From positions 4,526,001-4,590,000 of the forward strand of contig BCHX01000004.1 of the NCBI GenBank assembly GCA_001599755.1: a stretch of DNA of 64,000 bases, read 5' to 3'. The stretch is from Gliomastix tumulicola (lineage: Eukaryota > Ascomycota > Sordariomycetes > Hypocreales > Bionectriaceae). Positions 33,281 through 43,686 of the stretch are shown here, piece by piece. The first letter of the stretch is position 1. The number at the start of each line of letters is the position of its first letter. The notes under the pieces were generated by a model. It worked only from the letters and a program-made list of their open reading frames with translations, was not told the origin of the DNA and ran no database searches. Made by a program: the position numbers and the translations under genes.

Positions 33281-34123
33281 TCATACTCCCGGGTCTATCT
33301 CTCCCGACAGACACCGTCTGTACGCATCGAAGTCCAGCAACGACCACACCGTGTCGATCTTCCCTTCCTTGAGGCTGTACATGACGAACTCGGTGAACCG
33401 CACGCTCCGCCCCGTCGGCTCGATGCCTCGGAACGCAACCTGCGGCGTCCCCGTGAACTCGAGCCACGCGGCGATCTGCTGCTTCTCGCTGTCGCAGACG
33501 ATCTCCTTGATATTGAAGTGCAGCCCCCTGATCTCCTCGAACGACGTCTCGATGAAGTCGGCGTAGGTCTTGAGTGTGAGCGTGTTGGTGTTGTGCGTCA
33601 CGGTGGGTTGGACGAAGCGTGGGAAGTGGGAGTACATGGTGTGGTTGTTGATGCTGTCGATGTAGGCGCGGTACTCCGACTCTAGTTCCGCGCTGGAGAG
33701 GAGTGGTGCCGTGGGTGTAGGTGATGCAGACCGCGGGACGGGAGGAGGGACGGTGCCCCTTCTGATCTGCGACAGTGCGTCGACGTCGTTCAGGCTTCGC
33801 ACGCGGACGACCTTGCCGTCCTCGAACCACACGAAGGCATGTTTCGTCCACTCTGCGCTGCTGCCCGGAGACTCCTCCCCTCCTCTGTGGATCATCCGCG
33901 CCGCGACTTTGCCTGCCTCCGGGTCGACGGCCAGGGCGTCGATCTGCGTGTCCTGGATCTCGGACGACACGGTCGCGGCGATGAAGGCGTCGAGGTCGTC
34001 GAAGGGGCGGAAGGGCGGCAGGTCGTTGTACTGGACCTCTGGCGCGAGGAGGAGGGAGAGGCCCGGCTTGGAGCGGGTTGCGGCCGCGGTGATCCACGCG
34101 GAGAAGGACTCGGCAAGGGACAT
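33281..34123 (-). CDS. Protein with two SnoaL/NTF2-like domains
   Basis: One exon, 280 residues, from the ATG at 34123. Translation upstream of it stays open but is low-complexity, and the TATA-like tatatatatg at about 34160-34167 fits this start. Two similar alpha+beta halves are seen. Residues 5-110 (FSAWITAAATRSKPGLSLLLAPEVQYNDLPP...KHAFVWFEDGKVVRVRS) and 155-275 (YRAYIDSINNHTMYSHFPRFVQPTVTHNTNTLTLKTYADFIETSFEEIRGLHFNIKEIV...FTEFVMYSLKEGKIDTVWSLLDFDAYR) each resemble SnoaL-like polyketide-cyclase/ester-cyclase folds. Many fungal members have no known reaction. There is no signal peptide, so it is cytosolic. It may bind a small hydrophobic ligand, but that is inference. Confidence 0.75.
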   Translation of the reverse strand: MSLAESFSAWITAAATRSKPGLSLLLAPEVQYNDLPPFRPFDDLDAFIAATVSSEIQDTQIDALAVDPEAGKVAARMIHRGGEESPGSSAEWTKHAFVWFEDGKVVRVRSLNDVDALSQIRRGTVPPPVPRSASPTPTAPLLSSAELESEYRAYIDSINNHTMYSHFPRFVQPTVTHNTNTLTLKTYADFIETSFEEIRGLHFNIKEIVCDSEKQQIAAWLEFTGTPQVAFRGIEPTGRSVRFTEFVMYSLKEGKIDTVWSLLDFDAYRRCLSGEIDPGV

Positions 34124-34996
34124 TTTTTGGGATGTTTGGTCTTCGCGTGTATTAGGGTATATATATGTGTAGTGTCGCGTGATTGAGGTTTGTGGTGATG
34201 AAAAAGGGGGCCGTGGCAGGATGAGGGGCAGATGAGATGAGGCCAAGACCTGGGGGATTCCGAGAGAAAATAGGAGGGGAAAGGCGCTCGGAGAGCGAGG
34301 GAGGAGAAGACGTCTTTTTGTATGTCTTTTGACTGATCGGCAACGCCCTTGAGACGACAAGTAAAGGGCGTCTGCGACAGGCAGAAGATAAAGGAGGTTG
34401 AGTGTCGGCGGGGGAGGAAACGGATTTAAAGGACCGGGCCGTGAACTCCGCTCAAGACTTCAAAACCCGGAGAACACGACGGGAAGCTTCGGAGTTTCAG
34501 ATTCGCGTCTCACAGACACCCCTTTGTTCCCATGTAGACGATTTCTCACCTAGAAAGGGCAATTCATCCGCTAGCTCGGGGTCTTGGGAAAAAGGCGGCT
34601 TGCGTTCTTAGAGACACGTTCTCAGAGAGCGCGTGGCAATCATGCTCCTTCAAAGAGAGACGTGGCAGAAACCTCAAGTTCTAGGTAGTTCTAGCAGCAA
34701 CCTTAAACCAACAACGGGCAGTTTTTCTGTGGAATTAGAGCGACACTGTGTTACGTCTGTAGGCAAAGCAAATCTCGGAGAGCGTTGCTAGATCTACAAT
34801 TTAAGACATCCCCAACAGACTGAATCTGGTTCATACTGTCACTTTACCTCACACACAGTCCTGCAAGGTTTGGGTACAACGAGAAGTGCGTATATAAAAG
34901 GCCTTGTATCTTGCTGCCAGAGAGGATTTCTTTCTCTTTTTTCCACCACATAATATTATCTCTATCTACATACTAGCTGTACTCAACTCAGACACT
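34124..34996. other. Divergent intergenic region before the small secreted protein gene
   Basis: No coding frame. The right end carries the TATA box of the small gene (34891-34900); the left end carries the promoter of the SnoaL-like gene. Confidence 0.5.
34891..34900 (+). promoter_or_regulatory. TATA box of the small secreted protein gene
   Basis: TATATAAAAG, an almost ideal TATA box, 97 bases before the ATG at 34997. A strong core promoter like this is typical of tightly regulated, highly expressed small fungal genes. Confidence 0.65.
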
Positions 34997-35188
34997 ATGA
35001 GGCTCTCTATCCCCAATCTCATCATTATCCTCTCTGCATCGGTCGACACTGCTATGGCTGGTCCCGCTGCATATGCCATATGCCAATCAGCATGCTCCGC
35101 CAGTCTGACGGCTGGGCCAGGTGCACCAGCGGCGTACGCCGCCTGTCAAGCCGCTTGTGCGGCATTGTTGGCCTCACCGTGCCCATAG
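34997..35188 (+). CDS. Small secreted cysteine/alanine-rich protein, 63 aa
   Basis: 63 residues in one exon. A signal peptide (residues 1-21, LIIILSASVDTAMAG) is followed by about 42 mature residues with two ICQSAC/ACQAAC modules (Cys-x3-Cys) and a fifth Cys before the C-terminal Pro. The AYxxCQxxC pattern resembles a family of small fungal secreted proteins, some annotated as zygote-specific class V-like, that usually are longer and hold more Gly/Ala-rich repeats. This one may be a shortened member. It sits 500 bases from a RIP-degraded AT-rich block, a position typical for fast-evolving secreted proteins. Role unknown: effector, cell-wall or developmental protein are possible. Confidence 0.65.
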   Translation: MRLSIPNLIIILSASVDTAMAGPAAYAICQSACSASLTAGPGAPAAYAACQAACAALLASPCP

Positions 35189-35690
35189 GCGCGATAGGTA
35201 TGTCCAAACTAGGTTCAATGCTGTAGATGGACATTGAGTAACGATTCAAGACAGCCTGGCTTCTCGGGATGACATACTCCAACCCGCTCACGATGATTGA
35301 TATCTGTGTACTGAGGAGCGGCATTACTCCTCATCCTGCGATTGCGTACCAGGCCGTCTATTCTGCGACAAACCAAACTTCAGTACTGAGATATAGTACT
35401 TATCTAAGTACAAGCCAAACTCGGGGGTTGTGAAGTGGTTGTACTCAGAGCGCATTGGAGGAGTTTTTGAACATGCTCAACGCTTTGAATCAAATTGTAC
35501 ATCAGGATCCACTCAATGCTGTATATAGCACTAATTAAGAGCAGCGGATGAATCGGGGGGGGCCTCATCTGAGCGGCAAGCTCAAATACGCCTGGAAATA
35601 CGCCGGGACGCCTTGCATAGTAAGCATAGCCACAGTCACAAAACCCCACCCTAACTCGTTTGGCGGAGGCAATATATATATCATCCCAGG
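35189..35690. other. Left flank of the retrotransposon insertion
   Basis: No gene. Two copies of tcaatgctgta(g/t)at occur at about 35216 and 35514. The alternating run atatatatat at 35672-35681 would have lain about 90 bases from the HET ATG (now 43687) before the element inserted, so this is probably the upstream half of that promoter. Confidence 0.5.
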
Positions 35691-35695
35691 CCAAC
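35691..35695 (+). repeat. Target-site duplication, left copy (CCAAC)
   Basis: CCAAC directly before the LTR start TGTGACG. An identical CCAAC follows the other LTR at 43615-43619. Five bases is the usual duplication made by Ty3/gypsy integrases. Confidence 0.93.
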
Positions 35696-36191
35696 TGTGA
35701 CGAACGGGGTGATCCGTCTGGTGTAGGGTAGTCGGATCAGGGTTTAAATAATATTTTATATTCTTAGAACTCTAGGATATTTTAACTAAGCAAGGTAGTA
35801 GTCATAGCTAATAAGTTATAAGTATTAGCAAGGCTAAGAGGAACTAGTATTAGTAAAGGATACTCTAGCTTAGTATACTTATTAGCAAAGGGTATATCTA
35901 AGTAAAGTGCTTTATTAATAGCTAGTAAGCTATTTAATCTATCTAAGTAATAACTATAATATATATACTATAGTATTTACTTTTATTTACTTAAACCTTA
36001 TAAACTTAATATTTATTAAGTTTACTTAAACTAGGTAAATAACCTATAATTATTTAAAATATTTATATAAATATTTTAAATAGCTCTAGGGTAAGTTAAG
36101 CTTTAGGTATACCTTAGTTATTAGGGACACCTTATATATAAGTGCCTATATAGTGTGGTCTATTATAATAACTAGAGGTTAGGTTATAATA
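35696..36191 (-). repeat. LTR, 3' copy relative to pol
   Basis: 496 bases, collinear without gaps at both ends with the copy at 43119-43614. Its outer (left) 40 bases keep GC-rich sequence (TGTGACGAACGGGG...), while the matching bases of the other LTR have become AT-rich by transitions only. Its inner end is fully mutated (ends ataata where the other copy has gtaaca). Confidence 0.95.
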
Positions 36192-36194
36192 TAA

Positions 36195-36207
36195 TCTCCC
36201 CTCTCCT
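36195..36207 (-). other. Polypurine tract for plus-strand priming
   Basis: On the minus strand AGGAGAGGGGAGA lies three bases from the LTR at 36191. This is where reverse transcription starts the second strand, and it fixes the element's orientation independently of pol. Purine tracts lack CpA, so RIP has left it readable. Confidence 0.8.
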
Positions 36208-36589
36208 AAGGTCTTTATCCTAAGACCTATAAAATTATATATATCCCTATTCCTTATATTTAAAACTTTTTTCCTTTTAATATTATTCTACTAATATAAT
36301 ATTAGGTTAAATTAAAAAACCTAAAAAATCCTATAATAATAAGGAGTATTATATAATAAAATCTAAGTATATTTATTTCTTTAATTTTAAGTTAATTCTA
36401 TACTCTTATTATTTTAATATAGCTAATTAGTGTTTTATAGTGAATAGTATTAATTATTATAATAGCTACTTCTTAGCTAGTTATATATATAACTACCCTT
36501 ATATAGTAATATCTTTATATTTATTTCTTTACACCCTATTAGGTCCTATTATTCCTATTAACCTTCTCCTAGTTTAATATATTAACTTA

Positions 36590-37000
36590 GAGTTAAAGAG
36601 GCTAGAGGAGGAGGAGGCTAGGGTGAAAGCCTTAATAGAGAAGTATTAATAATAGTTAAATAAGTTATTAGTATATATTAGCTATTTATATAAGATATAA
36701 AGGATACTAAAGAGTAAGGGTATTAAGATAATTTATTAGGATCTCTTATTAATAAAGAAATTAGAGGAGGAGGAGTAAAAAGAGGTAGAAGAGGAGGCTT
36801 AAAAGGAGGAGCTAAAGTAAATATAATAGTAGGAGTAGGAAGCCCTAGCTTAAATATAGTAGGCTTATTCTATAGAGGTAATTAACTAGTTAGCTATTTC
36901 TTTTAGTAATACCTTATTAACTAGGTTATTAGGTGATATTACTTAGAGTAACTTTAGTAGTATACCTTTAGTAAATATTAAGCACCCTTTAGGTTTTTAA
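36590..37000 (+). pseudogene. Relic ORF on the strand opposite pol
   Basis: One plus-strand frame holds an ELKRLEEEEARVKALIEKY start, a second acidic coiled-coil KKLEEEE...KEVEEEA and the ending KHPLGF-stop at 36998-37000. It is broken only by TAA/TAG codons that RIP creates from CAA, CAG, CGA or TGG. The frame keeps heptad-like Glu/Leu/Lys order over about 137 codons, unlike the noise elsewhere. It lies between integrase and the 3' LTR, antisense to pol. The start is not identifiable. It resembles short coiled-coil ORFs found near fungal gypsy elements and pogo-type C termini, but the family is not established. Confidence 0.6.
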
Positions 37001-37149
37001 TTAATTCTTAGGTATTATACTTATTTCTATATTCTTTTTATTTAACTTTATATTTATCTTTATTATTAATTCTTTTTTTATTTAAAATTACTTCTACTTT
37101 AAATACTTTATTATATACTTTAATATATAGGTATAGTTTATTAATTTAA

Positions 37150-40100
37150 GTACCCTTTAGTATTAATTCTAAAAGTGAAATATAAAAAATTAGGTGTAGC
37201 TATATACTTATAGGTAGTAAGAGTTAATAGTTAATTATTAAAATTTTTTTCTTAACCTTAAAGGGTTTAAGTTTTTTATAGTTTAATTTATTACTTAGCT
37301 ATATTATTATAATTCCTTATTAAAGTAAGTAAACTATCTCTCCCTCTTTAAAGGTTAATCCCCTTAACCTTCCTTAGTTATAGTATTTTACTATATATTT
37401 ATATATAAACTTAAGTTATTTTCTTATTTTATTATATAGATTAAGTAGTTCTTATACTATAAGGATAGCTTTATTTATAAGTAGCCCTTCCCTAGGCTAC
37501 TTTTATTATAATAGTTTATATTTAAAGTTAACTTTAAATAGTAAAACTTTAGTAAATTCCTATAATACTAAGTTATATATAAACTAGGCTATTAATAGGT
37601 ATTTAACCTAGTTATCTTAGTTATAGTTAATATAATACTATAGGTACTACTTAAGTATCTAGTTAAGCCTTTCTATTTATCTATTTATTTATAGTTATTT
37701 TACTATATTAAGTTTATAGTTAACTCTAAGTCTTCCTATTAAGCTTTACTAAAACTTAAATATAAATATTATCCCTCTATTAGAAATAATTTTATCTAGT
37801 AGCTTATATTAGCTTATTATTATCTTAATAAACTAGTATATTAGTACTTCTATATTACTTTCTTCTTAATATAGGATAAAGTAAGTATACTTTATAAAGT
37901 AGTTTATAATAATAAATATACTATTATACTTCTTATTATTATTTAATTTAAAGGAGTATAGTAGCTTTATAATATAATTCTATATAATAAAGGTCTATAG
38001 TCCTATTAGGATTAGTAGTAGTTATAGTTCTTTATAGGGTTTATATTATACTAGCTTAATAAGGTGATATTCCTAATATTATCTTATAATTTTTTCTATA
38101 TCTTTATTAATTTCTTTCTAATTATAGCTTTATTTAATTTATTTAAGGGTCCTCTAAATCCTAGGGTATTTTACTATAGGGTCTTTATAGACTTCCTTAA
38201 TAAGTTATTTTTATAGCTCTATAGGTACCTATATATAGTTTTCTACTTTACTTTATATTTCTTATACTCCTAGGAGGCTATTATCTAGTACTAAAGGTAA
38301 ATAGACTATATAGCTATTATCCTATAAGATATCCTTAGGTAATTCTTTATTTCTATATTATTTTACCTATACTTAGATTATATTAAGGGTACTAGTAGGT
38401 ATTATTTATAGCTATTCCTTGTTATTTTTATTAATATAAATACTAGGTTTATTATTATTTCTAGTTAGTAGTATATAAATAGTATTAATTTATTTTTCTT
38501 TTCTAATTATATTAAGTTAAATCTACTAGATCTTGCTATTATTAGTTTTTCTAAATATTTATCCTTTTATAATAATATATCTTATATTATATTCTAGTTT
38601 TTAGCTTAATATATTAGCTCTTCTATTCTTTAATCCTTTTTAGTAGATAATTTTATAGTTAAATTTAGCTATTATTTCTATATAGTGAAGCTATTAACTA
38701 TTAAGTTCTTATATTATTATAAAATATATAATATTTTTATAATTAGTATATACTATTACCTTATACTTACTTCCTAGTAGGTAGTATTAATACTCCTTAA
38801 AGTATAATATAATTACTAAAAATTCCTTATTATAGATAAAGTAATTTAGCTCTACTTTATATAACTTTTATAAGAAGAATATAATAGGTTTAATTCTACT
38901 TTAGTTATCTTATTATCCTATTTATCCTATAACTATAAAATTAGAAGTATTTATTTCTAGTTTAATAGGTTTCTTAGGATTAAATATAATAAGTATAAGT
39001 TCTAATATAATATAGTTTTTAATCTTATTAAATACTTACTAGTATACTAGTATTTACTTAAACTCCTAGTCCTTTTTAATAGCTTCTATAAGTAGGTTTA
39101 TAATTTTACTAAAGTCCTTAATAAAGTATTAATAGTAGTTTATAAAATTAATAAATACTTAAATTTCTTTAATAAACTTAAGTTATACTTATTCTTTAAC
39201 TATAGCTACTTTTACTAGTTCTATGGTAATTTTACCTAGTTAAATAATATATTTAAGAAATTCTACTTCCTTTATATAGAAATTACTCTTCTCTAGATTA
39301 ATAAGTAGGTTTACTTCTTATAGTTTTATAAAGACCTTATAGATATATTCCTTATATTACTATTTATTTTTAAAGTAAATAAGAATATTATTAAGGTATA
39401 TAACTATAAATATATTAAGGTACTTTTATAATATATTATTAATTATTCTCTAGAATATAGCTAGGGTATTAATAAGCCTAAAAGATATAATTAAGTACTT
39501 AAAAAGTCTAAATTTAGTGTAAAATACTATTTTCCACTTATCTTCTTCCTTAATTTAGATAAGGTTATATACTCCCTTAAGGTTAAGTATAGTGAAGATA
39601 TTACTACTAGTAAGCTTATCCTTAAGCTTATTTATAAGTAATAGTAGTATTCTATCTTTCTTTATAATAGTATTTAGTATTTAGTAGTTAATATATAGTC
39701 TAAGCTTTTTATTTTTCTTTAGTATAAATATAATAGGGTAGCCTACTAATAATATTAAGTATTAAATATATCCCTTTTATAGTATCTTATTAAGGTACTT
39801 TCTTAAAGTCTTAAGCTATAGCTAGTTAAGTAGATATATCTTACTAAATAAAGAGTTCTTACTATTTATAATCTTAATTTTATAGTTTTATTTTATATAT
39901 TTTAGGAGTTTTATTTTAAGTTTATTTATAAATAGCTTTTTATAAATATAGTACTATAGTAAAATATATTTTATTTTATTTATAAGGGCTTCTTATTTTT
40001 TTTATAACTTCTTTTCTATATATAGTTTTATACCTTAAAAGTAGTACTATATTTAGTTAAGTACTTACTTCTTAATTTATTATTCTTATTATAAAGTAAG

Positions 40101-40650
40101 TTTATAATTAGGGTATATTACTATCTAGGTTATTACTATATCTTATTCCTATTTATTAAGTACTCTTTTAATCCTCCTATTAAGGTTTACTACCTAGGTA
40201 GGTTTATTATAAAATTTCATCTCCTTTAAATATTAATAGTCTAGGAGCTTTAATATATTTTATTATATTAAATAGCTATTACTTTAGTTAATTATAAGGT
40301 TATTTATCTATAATTATTTAAATTTTAGTACTATATCTTCTTTATTTAAGTTAAGGATATTAAATTAAATAGGTATCTTTTAGCTAGCTATAGTATAAGA
40401 GAGGTAATTAGTCTTCTTATTTACTACTAGCTTTAATTTTCTATATTTAGGCTTAAGTAAAGTGCTAAGTATCTTAGGCTCTTTCTTCTTATACTATAGT
40501 AGTTAATATAGGTATATTAACTTAGGGGAAATAATATTATAGGTAGCTCTACTATCTAATAGTACCTTAAAGCTTTATCCCTATATTTAAACTTTTAAAG
40601 TAATACTTATTAATCTCCTTAGGTTTTTTTATCTACCTTATAGAGCTCTT
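37150..40650 (-). pseudogene. Degraded pol polyprotein: protease, RT, RNase H, integrase
   Basis: Landmarks on the minus strand, from the right: protease LDSRATYNIISPKL at about 40500-40562 (DSGAT with Gly changed to Arg); RT PIIFILKKNKKLRLYINY and FTILNLKGVYNLI at about 39540-39750; the YLDD box now YLNN near 39384-39402; INFINYYQYFIKDFSK at about 39110-39170; RNase H NTSNFIVIG at about 38930-38965; integrase C-terminal KLNYKKLKPFKVKK at about 37230-37300. Dozens of TAA/TAG stops interrupt it. Each substitution named fits G-to-A or C-to-T change. The domain order places the element in Ty3/gypsy. No function remains. Confidence 0.9.
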
Positions 40651-41199
40651 AGGTTTATTTAAAGGGTTTATTAATCTATAGCCTATATTATATTTAATAT
40701 ATCTAGTTTTTTACCTAATTATTATTCTAGTAGTAAATAGGAATATTATTAATAGTATAATATATCTCTCCTTATATAAAGTATTATCTATATTTATTAT
40801 AGTAGTTCCTTATAATATATTAATATTAAATAAGGTTATTTAAGGTCCCTTTAAGCTTAATATTAAAGTTAAACCCTTAGTTCTTTATATAGTAGAGGTC
40901 TCTATAAAGGCTATTAGGGTTTTTATTTAGTTTATATTCTTTATAAGGGTAATACTTATTAAAGATATTTATAGTAGTAGTTTTCCTTATAGGTTCCTTT
41001 ATTAGTAGTTCTTCCTTTTACTATTATTATTTCTAATATTACTTCTTATTATATTATTATTAGTATATAAGTCTTTATATATATTATTCTATTTTCTACT
41101 TTTACTATTTATACTATTTATTAATCTTCTACTATTAGTAGACTTTATAGTATTTATTCTAGTAGTTATTAAGGATATTAAGGTCTTAATAAGTTTTAA

Positions 41200-43000
41200 A
41201 TCCTATAAACTAAATTATTACTTCTTTATATTAAACTTATTATATCTTATAGGCTTTTATCTTATATACCTAATAAGGTTTAATAATAGGGTTAGGTTTA
41301 TTATATATAGGGTATATCCTATTAATAGTCTTTTACTTTATATATTCCTTATAGGTATATATATAGTATAAAATCTATAAAATCTAGTTATATAATTAGT
41401 ACTTTAGTCTAAGAAGTAAGTAATCCCCTTCCTTAATTTATAGGTTTATAACTCCTTAAAGGTAGGTATTATATAGTATTTCTATAGGGAATTAGAGGAA
41501 CTTTTAATATTTATTAGGAAATAGGCTAATTTTACTACTATTAAATCCTAGCTTCTAATTAACTAGCTCTTCTTTATTAAATTCCTCTATATTATATATA
41601 CTTCTATTATAGGGGTTATTATTCTTAAGGTAGGCTTTATTACTTAAGTTATATTATACTATACTAAACCTTCTTAGTTAGGTATTAAGTTTATCTAATA
41701 TATAGATATAGTAATTATCTTCCTAGTATACTTCTTATAAGGTTAATTTATATACTTTATTCTTTAATATTTCTCTTATAGTATTAAACTTTTTTTCTAC
41801 CTTTTATTTAATTTACTTTTATATTTATAGGGCTTAATCTTATTTTAGTAAGTAGTAAATATTTACCTTATACCCTTACTTATTATAGTTATAGTAAGTA
41901 ATAAGTTAATATCTTTAATTATTATTTACCTTCTATTATAGTATATCTAGTTCTATAGGATTAACTCCTATAGTAGCTCTAAATATAGTACTATTTAGAT
42001 TCTACTTCTAATTATTAAGGTTTTAATTACCCTAGTTATATTATTATTACTATTTAGAATAGCTTTAGTTAAGTTTATATAGTAAAGTATAGTATTCCTA
42101 GTAACTACTTTATTTTCTCTTTATATATTAGGTGTATTATTAGTTATTAATCTTAATAACTAGCTTAACTTATTTATTAAAGTTTATTAAAAGTTATTAT
42201 TTATAAGTAAGTTTATCTTTAATCTTATCTTTAAGTCTATTATATATAATACTAATAAAGTAAAAATTATCCTAGTTAAAATATATTATAAGGACTTATC
42301 TTTTAGTAATATAATTTAAAGTAACTTTAGTTTATTATAGCTAGTTTAACTTCTAGTAGACTTTCTCTTCTTTATTAATAGTACTATAAAGTTAAGTAAG
42401 TATATACTTAAATATATTAAAACTTCTATATAGTTTAAGTATAGTATTATTAGTTTAATTTTTAATATACTTATTTATTTAGGGTTAAAACTATTATAAT
42501 AGCTTTCCCTTAAAGTAGCTAAGTATAAACTTAACCTTATAGGTATTACTAGTAAATAATATAGGGTAGTATTTAAAGTATATCTTTAGCTTAGTAATAA
42601 AGAAGTAAAACTTCTTAAGGCTTTTATTATATAACTCTAGAGCTATAGGTTTAAGGATCTCTTTAATCTCCTTACTCCCTTAGGTAGTATATATAATACT
42701 ATATACTTCTTTAAGTTATAATTAATACTACTTAGTATTATAATTTACTTTATTCTAGAGTTTATTAAAGACTTATTTAAAGTACTTATATAGGGTTTAA
42801 AGTTTATACTTCTTCTACCTATTAATAGCTTTAAGTTACTCTTAAAGTATATAAAGTAAGTTACTAAATAGATATATATTATTATTACTCTACTACTAAA
42901 ATATCTAGAGATTTTAATAAAGTTATTTAATTTCTTTATTATTAGAATTATTACTATTATTATTAATAGGTAAAGTAACTATAGAGATATCCACTTACTT
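41200..43000 (-). pseudogene. Degraded gag region
   Basis: On the minus strand around 42170-42330 a frame reads ISIIYNRLKDKIKDKL followed by INFNK..KLVIKINN, matching the gag capsid pattern F/Y-x-GL-x-x-x-(V/I)KD-x-L...F-x-x-L-x-x-(A)I-(K/R)ID. Near 41220-41280 a Tyr/Arg/Lys-rich stretch has the spacing expected of a CCHC knuckle whose Cys codons (TGT/TGC) became TAT. Boundaries are approximate and no start codon can be chosen. Confidence 0.65.
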
Positions 43001-43118
43001 AAGGTTAATACTAGGGATAGTAGGTAACCTACTAGTATTAGAACTTCTAGTAGTAAATATAATATCTTAGTATTACTTAATCTTTAATATAGTAAGGTTT
43101 AAATAAGAGCTATTAATA

Positions 43119-43614
43119 TATAATAAATAGGGTAATTTATCTAGTGTAAGGTAGTTAAATTAGGGTTTAAATAATATTTTATATTCTTAAAACTCTAGGA
43201 CATCTTAACTAAGTGAGGTAATAGTTATAACTAATAAGTTATAAGTATTAGTAAGGTTAAAAGGAACTAGTATTAGTAAAGGATACTTTAGCTTAATATA
43301 CTTATTAGTAAAGGGTATATTTAAGTAAAGTGCTTTATTAATAGCTAGTGAGCTATTTAATTTATCTAGGTAATAACTATAATATATATATTATAGTATT
43401 TACTTTTATTTACTTAAACCTTATAAACTTAGTGTTTATTAAGTTCACCTAAACTAGGTAAATAATTTATAATTATTTAAAATATTTATATAAATATTTT
43501 AAATAGCTCTAGGGTAAGTTAGGCTTTAGGTATACCTTGGTTATTAGGGACGCCTTACACGTGAGTGCCCACATGGCGCGGCCTGTTATGACGACCGGAG
43601 GTCAGGTCGTAACA
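43119..43614 (-). repeat. LTR, 5' copy relative to pol
   Basis: 496 bases, homologous throughout to 35696-36191. Here the outer (right) 50 bases escaped mutation (cacgtgagtgcccacatggc and following) while the inner end is AT-converted. All differences from the other copy that I compared at the two ends are C/T or G/A transitions. Confidence 0.95.
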
Positions 43615-43619
43615 CCAAC
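43615..43619 (+). repeat. Target-site duplication, right copy (CCAAC)
   Basis: Exact copy of 35691-35695, immediately after the LTR end CGTAACA. Confidence 0.93.
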
Positions 43620-43686
43620 CTTTACATCGTTATCGTAATGCTTTTCCTTTCCCATCGACAATCCGTGAACCCAAGCACGCGCGAAG

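Larger units (their letters stand above)
35696..43614 (-). mobile_element. RIP-degraded Ty3/gypsy LTR retrotransposon, 7919 bp
   Basis: Bounded by two 496-base direct repeats (TG...CA ends) and the CCAAC duplication. The internal 6.9 kb is extremely AT-rich and full of stops, but the minus strand still shows, in order from the right, gag, a CCHC-like knuckle, protease DSxA, RT, RNase H and integrase. That is the Metaviridae (Ty3/gypsy) order. An AGGAGAGGGGAGA polypurine tract abuts the 3' LTR on the same strand. Almost all CpA/TpG and CpG dinucleotides are gone, the mark of repeat-induced point mutation. The element cannot be autonomous. Intact duplication and equal LTR lengths show it inserted once and suffered point mutation, with no visible deletion in the LTRs. 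Confidence 0.97.

Noticed and set aside
36590..37000. Plus-strand coiled-coil frame as part of gag
   Set aside because: Gag lies at the other end on the minus strand, and the frame is on the opposite strand beyond integrase, so it cannot be gag of this element.
36192..43118. AT-rich block as a centromere, mitochondrial insertion or replication origin
   Set aside because: LTRs, target-site duplication and readable pol domains explain it fully as a RIPped retrotransposon.
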